Source: JAFDVL01 sp043736395
Lineage (GTDB): Bacteria; Acidobacteriota; Blastocatellia; RBC074
DNA length: 18,235 nt
Reading direction: 5' to 3'
Assembly: GCA_043736395.1 (NCBI GenBank)
Contig: JAYTCQ010000371.1
Coordinates: 1-18,235, forward strand
A program made the position numbers and the translations under genes. Below are positions 1 through 7,793 of the stretch, piece by piece (the stretch's first letter is position 1; each line of letters starts with the position of its first letter). The notes under the pieces were generated by a model. It ran no database searches. It worked only from the letters and a program-made list of their open reading frames with translations, and was not told the DNA's origin.

Positions 1-1824
1 TTTAACGCCTGCCCGTTTGTTAGATGCCACCTGAGCCGTTCCCGTTTTTCCGCACACATAAAATCCGGGAATACTGGCTCCGCCACCTGTTCCACCTCCG
101 AGATTAACCGCGCCATACATTCCGCGCTTCACGATATCGTGAATTTCGGGAGCCATCGGAACGGTAAAATAATTTGATTCTTTCCATTTCGTTTCGGGCT
201 GAAACTTATCTTCACGGTCGGTTCCGGCTGTCGCACGGATAAAAAAATGCGGCGTATGCATATGACCGCCGTTGGCAAGAGCGCTTACATAGCGCATCAG
301 TTGCGCAGGAGTCGATTTATTTTGTCCCTGTCCAAACGCTGAGGCTGCCATATCATACGAAGTCCATTGTTCGCCTTCTTTCAAGGTTGCCGTTAATTTA
401 TACTGTATTTTCTTTTTCTCTTCAGGAGATGTCGCGGCATCAATTTCTTTTTGAAGCTTTTTAGCAATAGCTTCTGCGATCATTTTTTTTGTTTTAGCAA
501 CAGGTTGAAGTCCAGGTCCTTCCTGCGGTAAATCAATCCCGGTTTTATGACCAAACTTGAAAATTTCAACCCATTTCGCAAATAATTCTTCGCCCATTTT
601 GATGCCTAGACGATAGAAATATCCGTCCGCTGAAACAGTAATCGCACGCACAATATCGGGCATACCTTCGTGCGACATTGAATGCATCGTGTAGCTCCCA
701 AGTTGAATGTCGCCATCCTGAACGCGCGAATCTTCAGGAGTAATTACATTTTCATTCAGTGCCGCAACCGTCGTCATCAGCTTCCAGGTTGAACCGGGAA
801 CGAAACCTCCCATAATCATCCGATTATAAAGGGGACGGTCTTCGTCCTTCCAGTATTCAGAAATTGTCTCTTTCCCTTCCGGAGTTTTAGAAAGCTGCGA
901 GAAAATATTCGGATCATAAGTTGGACGGCTGACAAAAACGAGGATTTCGCCATTATTTGGATCCATTGCTCCGATCGCGCCACGTCCTGCCGCCATTCCA
1001 TCCCCTTGCACTTCTGCAATTTTCTGAAGCTCTAAATCTAATGAAATATAAATATCACGACCCGGGATCGGTTCCGCTTCATCTACTGTCGCTTGAATGA
1101 TTCCATGACTATCTACCAGTACTCGACGATAGCCATCCCGACCCGTCAGAATTTCGTTGTAATATTCTTCAAGACCCGCCTTGCCGATAATATTTCCATA
1201 ATCAAAACCTTTTTCGGCACTGAATTTCCCACCCGGTGCCAGCAATTGCGCTCGACTGACTTCACCGACGTATCCAAGTGCATGAGCGGCCAGACTCCCA
1301 TACGGGTAATAACGCTGAGGGGCCTTTTCAGCCCGTAATTCAGGATAATCAAATTTATGGGATTCAATCCAGGCAACTTCATTCGCTGAAGCTTCTTCCT
1401 TGATCACAATCGACTGCCAGCGAGGTTTTGATTTAGCGTCTTCTAAACGGTTTGTTAGCCAGGCGCGATCAATGTTGAGATTTTTAACCAAAAGCTCGAT
1501 AACCTCAGGAAATTGTTCAGGCTTGATTTCTCGAGTGCCAAGTTTTCGTTCAAGAATTAAGTTGTAGGCATATTTACTATCAGCCAGCAATTTTCCGTTT
1601 CGGTCATAAATTCGACCACGTCGCGCCGAAACCGGTAAAGTGCGATACCGATTAGAATCAGCTTTTTCTATATAAATGTCAGCATTTTTAATCTGTAACC
1701 AGTACAGTCTTGCGCCAAGGATCACAATCACTGCGATCGCAAGAAAGCGGAGGATTTCCAAGCGTAACAGCATTTGCTGTTTACCTTCAATCGAATCCGC
1801 CGGGTTATTAGGAGCTGATCTCAT
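1..1824 (-). CDS. mrdA: Penicillin-binding protein 2 (peptidoglycan D,D-transpeptidase), C-terminus cut by window edge
   Basis: This is a class B penicillin-binding protein that cross-links peptidoglycan during lateral wall growth, working with RodA and the MreBCD scaffold in the periplasm. I read 608 in-frame codons from an ATG at 1824 to the window edge. A short cytoplasmic N-terminus is followed by one membrane segment (about residues 22-38), then a dimerisation/pedestal region containing the stretch RRGRIYDRNGKLLADSKY. The transpeptidase motifs are all present: S-T-W-K with the nucleophile Ser345, S-A-D at about 398-400 (the SxD variant usual in PBP2, normally SCD), and K-T-G at about 593-595. 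Tens of C-terminal residues are probably missing compared with the roughly 630-residue E. coli PBP2. It begins 25 nt after the mreD stop, so it is very likely the fourth gene of the mre operon, and rodA would be expected next, outside the window. Confidence 0.93.
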   Translation of the reverse strand, partial: MRSAPNNPADSIEGKQQMLLRLEILRFLAIAVIVILGARLYWLQIKNADIYIEKADSNRYRTLPVSARRGRIYDRNGKLLADSKYAYNLILERKLGTREIKPEQFPEVIELLVKNLNIDRAWLTNRLEDAKSKPRWQSIVIKEEASANEVAWIESHKFDYPELRAEKAPQRYYPYGSLAAHALGYVGEVSRAQLLAPGGKFSAEKGFDYGNIIGKAGLEEYYNEILTGRDGYRRVLVDSHGIIQATVDEAEPIPGRDIYISLDLELQKIAEVQGDGMAAGRGAIGAMDPNNGEILVFVSRPTYDPNIFSQLSKTPEGKETISEYWKDEDRPLYNRMIMGGFVPGSTWKLMTTVAALNENVITPEDSRVQDGDIQLGSYTMHSMSHEGMPDIVRAITVSADGYFYRLGIKMGEELFAKWVEIFKFGHKTGIDLPQEGPGLQPVAKTKKMIAEAIAKKLQKEIDAATSPEEKKKIQYKLTATLKEGEQWTSYDMAASAFGQGQNKSTPAQLMRYVSALANGGHMHTPHFFIRATAGTDREDKFQPETKWKESNYFTVPMAPEIHDIVKRGMYGAVNLGGGTGGGASIPGFYVCGKTGTAQVASNKRAGVK

Positions 1825-1849
1825 ATATGAAATTTTGTTATAAAAATAA

Positions 1850-2467
1850 TCAGTATCGCCTTCTTCTTTTGGGTTTCATCCTCCAACGCGGATCATTATT
1901 TTTTACCATCCATTTACGACGGCGAGTCATTTTCCGTAATGCTTCTGCACGACGCATTTTAGCATGTTTTCCGAAATCAAAAATTTGATCCAGCGCGGCA
2001 AAAAGTATCAAGGAAACAAATAAATTTAGGGTGGGGCCAAGAATTAATTGCAAAGCTGCTTCGCGGGGCATCGCAACATCAACCGTGAACGTATAAATTG
2101 AAAGATTTAAAATCGAAGCAACAACAGCTGCCCCTGCCACGATTGCCGCCCGAATTAATAAGCCTTCTACTAAAAATGAATTTGAAGACCAAAAACCTAT
2201 GTAAGCCGCAACCACATACGAAATACCGCTGACACCAGTGACCGGCACATTCGAACCCATATCATTCAAGATTCCTGCACAAGTTGCCGTGACCATCGCT
2301 ACGACCGGATCGCGCATGAGGCTGACGTAAACGGTGATGAGCAGCAACCAATCAATGTATCCAAGCCAGGGGAAAAACTTCTTTAAAGTTACTTGCGCGA
2401 AAGTGGCAACAATTAAACAGAGAGCAATCACCCACCCGCGCGTTTTACTGGTTTTCTCAGTCTCCAA
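1850..2467 (-). CDS. mreD: Rod shape-determining protein MreD
   Basis: MreD is the polytopic inner-membrane partner of MreC in the elongasome. The 205-residue product has about five hydrophobic segments (around 13-30, 38-52, 55-72, 80-100 and 105-170, partly merged) and a strongly basic cytoplasmic tail rich in Arg and Lys that ends RRRRY. That tail is longer than in many MreD proteins. Sequence conservation in this family is weak, so the assignment rests on the membrane profile plus its fixed place between mreC and mrdA. The start used here is TTG (2467-2465). The next in-frame candidate is a GTG 12 codons later that would begin inside the first membrane helix, so TTG is more sensible. It is probably co-transcribed with mreC (56-nt gap) and mrdA (25-nt gap). 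Confidence 0.9.
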   Translation of the reverse strand: METEKTSKTRGWVIALCLIVATFAQVTLKKFFPWLGYIDWLLLITVYVSLMRDPVVAMVTATCAGILNDMGSNVPVTGVSGISYVVAAYIGFWSSNSFLVEGLLIRAAIVAGAAVVASILNLSIYTFTVDVAMPREAALQLILGPTLNLFVSLILFAALDQIFDFGKHAKMRRAEALRKMTRRRKWMVKNNDPRWRMKPKRRRRY

Positions 2468-2523
2468 TTTCTTTTTTCAGTGAACCACCAATCAAAGTGG
2501 CTACGACTCTCCAGGGTTGAGTG

Positions 2524-3504
2524 TTAGGGCTTTTCAGCCTGTTTTTTTCTTTGTATTTCATCGAGACGCTGTTGCTTTGCTTTATCTTGTTCGGCTTTTT
2601 CCTTATCGCGTTCAGCTTTATTCAGCTCTTCAATCTGAGCGCGAATTTTATCCTTAGCAACAATCATGACTCCAACCACATCGATTTTATCTAAAGCCGC
2701 AGAAGGCTCGATTGGCACGATGTCCGGTGATTTTTCGTTGGCATTTAAAGGTTCAACGACCCGCCCGATGATTAACCCACGCGGATACAATCCGTCCTGA
2801 CCAGAAGTAACAATTAATTCGCCTATTTGAGGCTTTTCTCCGGTTCCGCCAACTAATTTCAATTCACATCTAAAATTACTCTTACCGTATGAATTGCTGG
2901 TTCCCTGGACAATTCCCATCACTCTAGATTCTGTGGCCTGACCAATTGCCGCACCGGCGGCGTGCCGCTCATCCGTTAAAAGTAAAATTCGGGAAGCTGT
3001 TGGCGCAACCGTTACAACACGTCCGACCAGTCCTTTTTCGGTGACTACCGGAAAGTCTTTTTCGATGCCGGAAGTTGAACCTTGATCAATTGTCACGGTT
3101 CGATACCACTGTGTCGCGTCACGTGCAATAACTTGTGCCTTCACCACATTGACAGCCGGATCAGGCTTCCAATTATCAATTTTAAGAATTTGCTCAGTGT
3201 TTTTCAATTGCTCTGACAGCTTGGCGAAGTCAGATTCAAGAGTAGCATTTTTTTCGAGCAGTACTTTATTTTCAGCCCGAGCATCTTTAAGAATAAGATA
3301 AGAATCTCTGATCCCACCGACACCCGAACCAGTCATCGCCAACAAACTTTGAAATGGCTGAAACAAAGTCATGAGCACCTGAGAACCAAAAGTCCTTCCT
3401 ACTCGCCCTGGCATTGGATTAAGCAAAACTACGACCAAATGCGCGGCCAGAAGCATCACTAAGAGAAAAGGAGGATTGTTTTTTAGGCTAGCTCTAATAT
3501 CCAC
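2524..3504 (-). CDS. mreC: Rod shape-determining protein MreC
   Basis: MreC is the bitopic periplasmic scaffold that links cytoplasmic MreB filaments to PBP2 and RodA. The 326-residue protein shows one N-terminal membrane segment (about 13-32), a coiled coil (about 75-115, with acidic/basic heptads such as ENKVLLEKNATLE), and the MreC beta-barrel core. Recognisable core stretches are QWYRTVTIDQGSTSGIEKD, VVTEKGLVGRV, RILLLTDERHAAGA and LIVTSGQDGLYPRGLIIGRV. The last 40 or so residues are a highly charged Lys/Glu-rich helix (AERDKEKAEQDKAKQQR) not present in short MreC homologues. The start is GTG at 3504 with no good Shine-Dalgarno sequence. Translation could depend on the upstream mreB message, which is separated by a spacer holding a strong hairpin (3538-3573). 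Confidence 0.95.
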   Translation of the reverse strand: MDIRASLKNNPPFLLVMLLAAHLVVVLLNPMPGRVGRTFGSQVLMTLFQPFQSLLAMTGSGVGGIRDSYLILKDARAENKVLLEKNATLESDFAKLSEQLKNTEQILKIDNWKPDPAVNVVKAQVIARDATQWYRTVTIDQGSTSGIEKDFPVVTEKGLVGRVVTVAPTASRILLLTDERHAAGAAIGQATESRVMGIVQGTSNSYGKSNFRCELKLVGGTGEKPQIGELIVTSGQDGLYPRGLIIGRVVEPLNANEKSPDIVPIEPSAALDKIDVVGVMIVAKDKIRAQIEELNKAERDKEKAEQDKAKQQRLDEIQRKKQAEKP

Positions 3505-3537
3505 AAAACAAGCAATACAAAACTAAAATTGATCCTA

Positions 3538-3573
3538 CGATTGAAGTCGAAAAAAAAGTTTCAACTTCAATCG
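3538..3573 (-). promoter_or_regulatory. 15-bp hairpin in the mreB-mreC spacer
   Basis: Bases 3538-3552 pair with 3559-3573. Ten outer pairs (CGATTGAAGT/ACTTCAATCG) are perfect, and the remaining five include one G-U wobble when read as minus-strand RNA. The loop is 6 nt. The hairpin begins 13 nt after the mreB stop and is not followed by a T-run in either direction. A classical intrinsic terminator is therefore unlikely. A partial terminator or an RNA-stabilising or processing element that lowers mreC relative to mreB is more plausible. Confidence 0.6.
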
Positions 3574-3586
3574 CGAGTTAACCGAT

Positions 3587-4630
3587 TTAGGCTGGTAAAG
3601 TTGAACTATCCCAGCGCACACGACGTAATAAGTTAAAGTCGGAAAGCATGGTGCCGGCTCCGAGTACCACTGAAGACAATGGGTCTTCAGAACATGCGAC
3701 CGGCAAACCGGTTTCCTGCATCAATCGCGCATCTAATTTTTTGAGCATCGCTCCACCGCCAGTTAAGACGATTCCACGATCGACAATATCTGCTGATAAT
3801 TCAGGAGGCGTCCGTTCCAGCGCTACACGAACTGCATTTACGATGGTCGCGACTGAATCCGCCAGAGATTCACGGATTTCTTCATCCGTGACCACAATCG
3901 TTTTGGGGATTCCCTCAATCAAATTTCGTCCTTTAATTTCCATCGTCAGCTCTTCATCAAGTGGAGCTGCCGAGCCAAGTTCAATTTTGATGGCTTCAGC
4001 GGTGCGCTCACCAATCAACAAATTATATTTGCGCTTGATGTATTGGATAATCGCTTCATCCATTTCGTTGCCTGCGACGCGAACGGAACGCGAATACACA
4101 ATTCCAGACAGTGAAATCACCGCGATGTCGGTGGTTCCACCGCCAATGTCCACGATCATATTTCCGTGCGGTTCAGTGATCGGCAGTCCGGCTCCGATGG
4201 CAGCAGCCATGGCTTCCTCAACGAGATAAACTTCCGCAGCTTTAGCTCGATAAGCACTATCTTCCACCGCGCGTCTTTCAACTTGCGTAATTTCTGAAGG
4301 AATTCCAATGACGATGCGGGGACTAACCCACTGCTTGCCATTGTGGGCTTTGCGAATAAAGTACTGAAGCATTTTTTCAGTGACTTCGAAATCAGCAATT
4401 ACGCCGTCCTTCATCGGGCGAATTGCAACAATATTTCCGGGCGTTCGACCAAGCATTTCCTTGGCTTCTTTACCGACGGCTTCGACTTTATGGGTAAGTT
4501 TGTTGATGGCAACAATGGAAGGCTCAGAAACAACAATGCCCCTGCCACGGGCAAACACCAAAGTATTGGCTGTTCCTAAATCAATCGCGAGATCACTGGA
4601 AAATAAACTAAATATCGAACGAAGATTCAT
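3587..4630 (-). CDS. mreB: Rod shape-determining protein MreB (bacterial actin)
   Basis: MreB is the ATP-binding actin homologue that forms membrane-bound filaments directing the elongasome. The 347-residue length is normal. The N-terminal residues 1-12 (MNLRSIFSLFSS) form a short amphipathic segment of the kind that anchors MreB to the membrane in Gram-negative bacteria. Actin-fold motifs are intact: phosphate-1 DLGTANT (17-23), the stretch IGIPSEITQVERRA (about 108-121), phosphate-2 DIGGGTTD (161-168), and the adenosine motif TGGGAML near residue 292. ATG at 4630 is the only sensible start. It is the first gene of the mre cluster, with a promoter candidate about 85 nt upstream. Confidence 0.98.
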   Translation of the reverse strand: MNLRSIFSLFSSDLAIDLGTANTLVFARGRGIVVSEPSIVAINKLTHKVEAVGKEAKEMLGRTPGNIVAIRPMKDGVIADFEVTEKMLQYFIRKAHNGKQWVSPRIVIGIPSEITQVERRAVEDSAYRAKAAEVYLVEEAMAAAIGAGLPITEPHGNMIVDIGGGTTDIAVISLSGIVYSRSVRVAGNEMDEAIIQYIKRKYNLLIGERTAEAIKIELGSAAPLDEELTMEIKGRNLIEGIPKTIVVTDEEIRESLADSVATIVNAVRVALERTPPELSADIVDRGIVLTGGGAMLKKLDARLMQETGLPVACSEDPLSSVVLGAGTMLSDFNLLRRVRWDSSTLPA

Positions 4631-4714
4631 CTAACGTTTTCAAGACCGTCCGGGGTGGTGCAGTTGATTAGAATTCACTTTTCCCTTTCGGCTCCGACTC
4701 CAAAAAAGGTTGTT

Positions 4715-4720
4715 ATTATA
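4715..4720 (-). promoter_or_regulatory. Candidate -10 element of the mreBCD-mrdA operon
   Basis: A perfect TATAAT lies on the minus strand at 4720-4715, 85 nt before the mreB ATG, in a T/A-rich stretch. No convincing -35 sits 16-18 nt upstream; the best at that spacing is ACAATT. The location between the end of the diguanylate cyclase gene and mreB is where an operon promoter is expected. Confidence 0.4.
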
Positions 4721-4744
4721 AAAAATCAAGTGTAATGAATTGTG

Positions 4745-4797
4745 AGCCGGGATTTTCCGGCAGTAGGCTCGTGACAACCAATTCAAAACAATTTTGA
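4745..4797 (-). terminator. Possible terminator region after the diguanylate cyclase gene
   Basis: Two inverted repeats follow the stop codon of the upstream gene. TCAAAA/TTTTGA (4783-4797, stem 6, loop 3) starts 8 nt after the stop, and GCCGG/CCGGC (4745-4760, stem 5, loop 6) lies further on. Neither is followed directly by a T-run; a T-rich stretch appears only some 20 nt later, overlapping the mreB promoter candidate. Terminator activity is therefore uncertain. Confidence 0.3.
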
Positions 4798-4804
4798 TTC
4801 GCGG

Positions 4805-6280
4805 TTAGTTTTTTGCAAGCTTTACATTATTCTTATTTGCAGCTTTTGCTTCATACATTGCCAGATCCGCTTTTTCCAATAAATCCGCTGACGAGTCAGC
4901 CGGATATTTTGGATAAGATGCGATTCCAAAACTTGCAGTCAGATGGAAGGTATGTTGACCACCTCCCTTGAACTCATACGTGGCAACTTTTTGTCTCACG
5001 CGCTCAGCGGTAATCAAAGCTCTTTCTGCTCCTGTGCTCGATAAGACCACCGTAAATTCGTCTCCACCATATCTTGTTACAACATCAGTATCTCGCACTG
5101 AATCTAACAATAATGTTGCCATTTCTTTTAAGGTCTCACTTCCAACTCGATGACCATATTTATCATTGACGCCTTTAAAACCATCCAGGTCAATAAAGAT
5201 GACTGCGACTTCTCCGCCATAACGGCGAACGCGGCGAAATTCAGTTTCGAGATACTGTCTTAAGTAACGGCTGTTATGCAACTGCGTTAAATCGTCTTGC
5301 ATATACAGGCGTTCCGCTCGGGCAAATTGCACAGCATTATTCAGCGCAGTTGCCGCCACGACGGAAAGTTGCTTAAGAGCTGATTGGTCTGATTCAGTAA
5401 AATCGGCCTGGTTAATAAATCTCGTAGCCTGACTGATTCCAATCACTTGATTGTCAACTTTTAAGGGGCAGCACATGACTGAACCAATATTAGCATCAGC
5501 CTGGTTTGATTCCCTTGACTCCGACTCTCCGGTTTCAAAAGCCTTGAGATCATCCGCCCCAAAAACAATTAATTCACCTTCTCGTAAAGCCTGCTGAACT
5601 AATCCTTTGCTTTCTGTTCTTAAAGTTAAAGAAGGAGGACGAGTCCGCACACCCTCCGCACCGATCAATTCCAATAATTTTTTATCGTCTGAAAGAACAT
5701 AGAGTTGCCAATTATCTGCGGCAACCCAACTCCTGATCGTATCAAGAATTTCGGCAGCTACGCGCTGCTGATCCAACGAAGAGTGCATTCTGGTTGAGGC
5801 TTCAAGCAACCGTTCTAACTGTTGTCGCTGTTGTGCCTGCATCCATGAATCGCGCCGCTCTTCAGCATATCGCAAAAATTGCGGCAATTGAAGAGCTACC
5901 TGATCAATCTTGACATGTCCAAGATAGCCTGCCTGCTCCGAGGCGGCTTCAAGTTCACGATTTACGCTTTCAACTCCTACTCCCAGGTCACACGCACAAG
6001 AAATTAAAACCGCATTCGGAAATTTATTGTTAATGTCGGCACAAAAATCAGAAGAAAGAAACGGCTCCTTCGCTTCACAAATAATCAGGTCTAAGGTTGT
6101 TCCAGGTAAAAGGTCTGACGCGTAAGAAGTCTCAAATGGTAATTCCTGAAATCCCAGCGCCGGAATCGCAGCCCGCAACCGACGTTGCGTTTCAGCACTT
6201 CCAATCACGCCGATTTGCGAAGGAAACTGAAATTCTACTTTTGAAATTTGTTCGCTGTTCTTCATGTCATCTTCACTCAA
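4805..6280 (-). CDS. Diguanylate cyclase: pseudo-receiver, GAF and GGDEF domains
   Basis: The predicted product makes cyclic di-GMP from two GTP. Residues about 20-140 look like a receiver fold (QIGVIGSAETQRRL...LDLIICEA), but the strand where the phospho-acceptor Asp should end reads IICEA. The domain is thus probably a non-phosphorylated pseudo-receiver. A helical linker follows, then a GAF sensor domain (about 165-318, with the typical CCPLKVDNQVIGI) and a GGDEF domain (about 325-491). The signature R-Y-G-G-D-E-F is intact at 403-409. An RxxD inhibitory site (R396-D399) lies five residues ahead of it, so product feedback inhibition is expected. The start is TTG at 6280, overlapping the preceding stop as TTGA; an ATG five codons later (6265) is an equally good alternative. 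The gene forms a translationally coupled pair with the FecR-domain gene upstream. Confidence 0.93.
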   Translation of the reverse strand: MSEDDMKNSEQISKVEFQFPSQIGVIGSAETQRRLRAAIPALGFQELPFETSYASDLLPGTTLDLIICEAKEPFLSSDFCADINNKFPNAVLISCACDLGVGVESVNRELEAASEQAGYLGHVKIDQVALQLPQFLRYAEERRDSWMQAQQRQQLERLLEASTRMHSSLDQQRVAAEILDTIRSWVAADNWQLYVLSDDKKLLELIGAEGVRTRPPSLTLRTESKGLVQQALREGELIVFGADDLKAFETGESESRESNQADANIGSVMCCPLKVDNQVIGISQATRFINQADFTESDQSALKQLSVVAATALNNAVQFARAERLYMQDDLTQLHNSRYLRQYLETEFRRVRRYGGEVAVIFIDLDGFKGVNDKYGHRVGSETLKEMATLLLDSVRDTDVVTRYGGDEFTVVLSSTGAERALITAERVRQKVATYEFKGGGQHTFHLTASFGIASYPKYPADSSADLLEKADLAMYEAKAANKNNVKLAKN

Positions 6281-7488
6281 AATCTAACAATTTGACGACC
6301 TGTATTTCCATCTTGATCTTCGGCTTCAACTAACACTTCTCGTGAACCGGAAGTTAAAGTGACGAGTGCTTTAAAATTCCCCTGACTATCACTTCTGGCA
6401 AGTGCCCCACCAACTTTGATCTTGACTCCTGCGTCACAATGACCTTCTAACATATAACTTCCACCACCCATGGAAGACTTATTGACAATTTTAATTTCAA
6501 GTTTTCCCTCAACCGCATTTTTTCCAATGACGATAAATTTATAGGGGTCGCTATAACTACCCTGCTCCTGCCCCTTATCGGCTCGCACACGCCAATAATA
6601 GGAACCTGCTTGTAAGTTATCAAAAGTCGCGGTTGGAACCCGCAGCCCGTCTCTGGTATTCAAAACCGTCGCGCCAAAGGTTGAAGACGTTGCTATCTCA
6701 ATCGCATAATTACTCGCCTGTGGAATGGCGCTCCAATCAAAGCTAACTACTCCTTTTCCTCCCAATCTTAAGGTCTGTTGATTTTCTGGCGACTTTAAAG
6801 CAGGAATTTGTAATAAAGAAGTTTTGATAGCTTTTCCGGATTGTTCGACCTCTAACCTTTCATTAACCCGAGCCTGGAAGATTTGACCGGTTTCAGTTCG
6901 TACTTCAGCGTCGCCGCGTTCGACTTTAATATCTGCGAGATTACCAACTTCTCCAGTGGCAACCGTAGCATTCGTATTACTACCGACCTTTGCCGAAGCT
7001 ACTTCTGTTTGGACGACGTTGGTTGATCCGGGAGCCTGTTCATTGGTGGCTAGATTAATTGTACCAACACGAACATTAACTTTAACTTTTGTACTCTTAT
7101 CTGCCATTAACTCGTTATCTTTAATGACGAGTGTCGTGTCAGGTTTAATTGTATAACTGGCGCCATCTACAAATTGGACTCGAGCCACTGAATTGCTCAT
7201 TGTCTGAATCGTGTCTCCGGCTTCGAGAGGCATTTTCTCATCTGCTGTGACAAAATCTGTAGCGGCTTCTCGCTTCACACGTACTTGACCGGAAATTTCA
7301 ATAAAGCGAGCGCTTTGATTTCCAATTGTATTAGTTGTCGCAACCGCACTTCTTAAACTTGAATACGCCCAGAAACCCAAACCTCCAAGTATCACAAGAA
7401 CGACAAATCCTACGATCAGCCGACGGACGAGCTGAGCCGAAATGACATACCAATCAACTGAAAAGCGTGAACGCTTTACTTCTGACAT
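6277..7488 (-). CDS. Membrane-anchored FecR-domain protein with fibronectin-like C-terminal part
   Basis: The frame is open from a GTG at 7542, but I choose ATG at 7488 (403 residues, MSEVKRSRFSVDW...) because the extra 18 residues look uncoded and neither start has a clear Shine-Dalgarno sequence. A basic N-terminus precedes one membrane helix (about residues 23-43, VGFVVLVILGGLGFWAY), placing the rest outside the cytoplasm. A FecR domain follows (about 55-200): a beta-rich core with GQVRVKRE, PLEAGDTIQT and VQFVDGASYTIKPDTTL. Next come a segment like a fibronectin III or Ig-like strand module (SPENQQ...FDWSAIPQASNYAIEI...YYWRVRAD) and a final beta sandwich. Classical FecR works with an iron-siderophore receptor, but none is present here. 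The overlap with a diguanylate cyclase suggests a paired envelope/c-di-GMP function, which is inference. Confidence 0.85.
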   Translation of the reverse strand: MSEVKRSRFSVDWYVISAQLVRRLIVGFVVLVILGGLGFWAYSSLRSAVATTNTIGNQSARFIEISGQVRVKREAATDFVTADEKMPLEAGDTIQTMSNSVARVQFVDGASYTIKPDTTLVIKDNELMADKSTKVKVNVRVGTINLATNEQAPGSTNVVQTEVASAKVGSNTNATVATGEVGNLADIKVERGDAEVRTETGQIFQARVNERLEVEQSGKAIKTSLLQIPALKSPENQQTLRLGGKGVVSFDWSAIPQASNYAIEIATSSTFGATVLNTRDGLRVPTATFDNLQAGSYYWRVRADKGQEQGSYSDPYKFIVIGKNAVEGKLEIKIVNKSSMGGGSYMLEGHCDAGVKIKVGGALARSDSQGNFKALVTLTSGSREVLVEAEDQDGNTGRQIVRF

Positions 7489-7640
7489 ACAAGAGAGTTT
7501 TAGGGGCAGGTGCGCGACTTTGACTAAGCTTACGTATCCCACATTAGAATGTTCAAGGTCGCTTGAATTACTATCGAAACAGTTATTCTCTCACATTTTG
7601 CTAGAGAATCGTTGCGGAGGGCTTGGCAACTGAGGCCTAA

Positions 7641-7667
7641 ATTATCACAGTGGTATCCAACATTCAA
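7641..7667 (-). promoter_or_regulatory. Weak promoter candidate for the FecR-domain/diguanylate cyclase pair
   Basis: On the minus strand TTGAAT (7667-7662) is followed after 15 nt by GATAAT (7646-7641), which is preceded by TG one base away, an extended -10 arrangement. The spacer is shorter than ideal. It sits about 155 nt ahead of the chosen ATG. Confidence 0.3.
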
Positions 7668-7733
7668 ATAGTTATTTATTTAGTAAAGTTTATACCTGTT
7701 TGGAGTGAGTAAAAAGTACATCATTCAAATTTT

Positions 7734-7774
7734 TTCGGGTCATAAGTTACAAATTTTGTAACTTATGACCCGAA
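7734..7774 (-). terminator. 41-bp perfect palindrome after bshC (putative U-less terminator)
   Basis: Bases 7734-7753 are the exact reverse complement of 7755-7774 (20-bp arms, one central base). The palindrome begins 19 nt after the bshC stop codon. In the bshC direction it is followed by AAAATTTG rather than a T-run; in the opposite direction the flank is T-rich but interrupted (CATTTTCTAATTTATTTT). Its position argues for a 3'-end function for bshC. The DNA palindrome could also bind a dimeric regulator. Confidence 0.55.
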
Positions 7775-7793
7775 CATTTTCTAATTTATTTTA

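Noticed and set aside
3648..4229. Plus-strand frame of 193 codons opposite mreB
   Set aside because: It is an antisense shadow of the strongly conserved mreB gene with Ser/Pro-rich artefactual text. The same applies to the other plus-strand frames opposite the cyclase, FecR, lyase and oxidase genes.
7489..7542. GTG start for the FecR-domain protein
   Set aside because: The 18 extra residues add nothing family-like and have no ribosome site. The ATG at 7488 gives a normal basic N-terminus before the membrane helix, though the choice is not certain.
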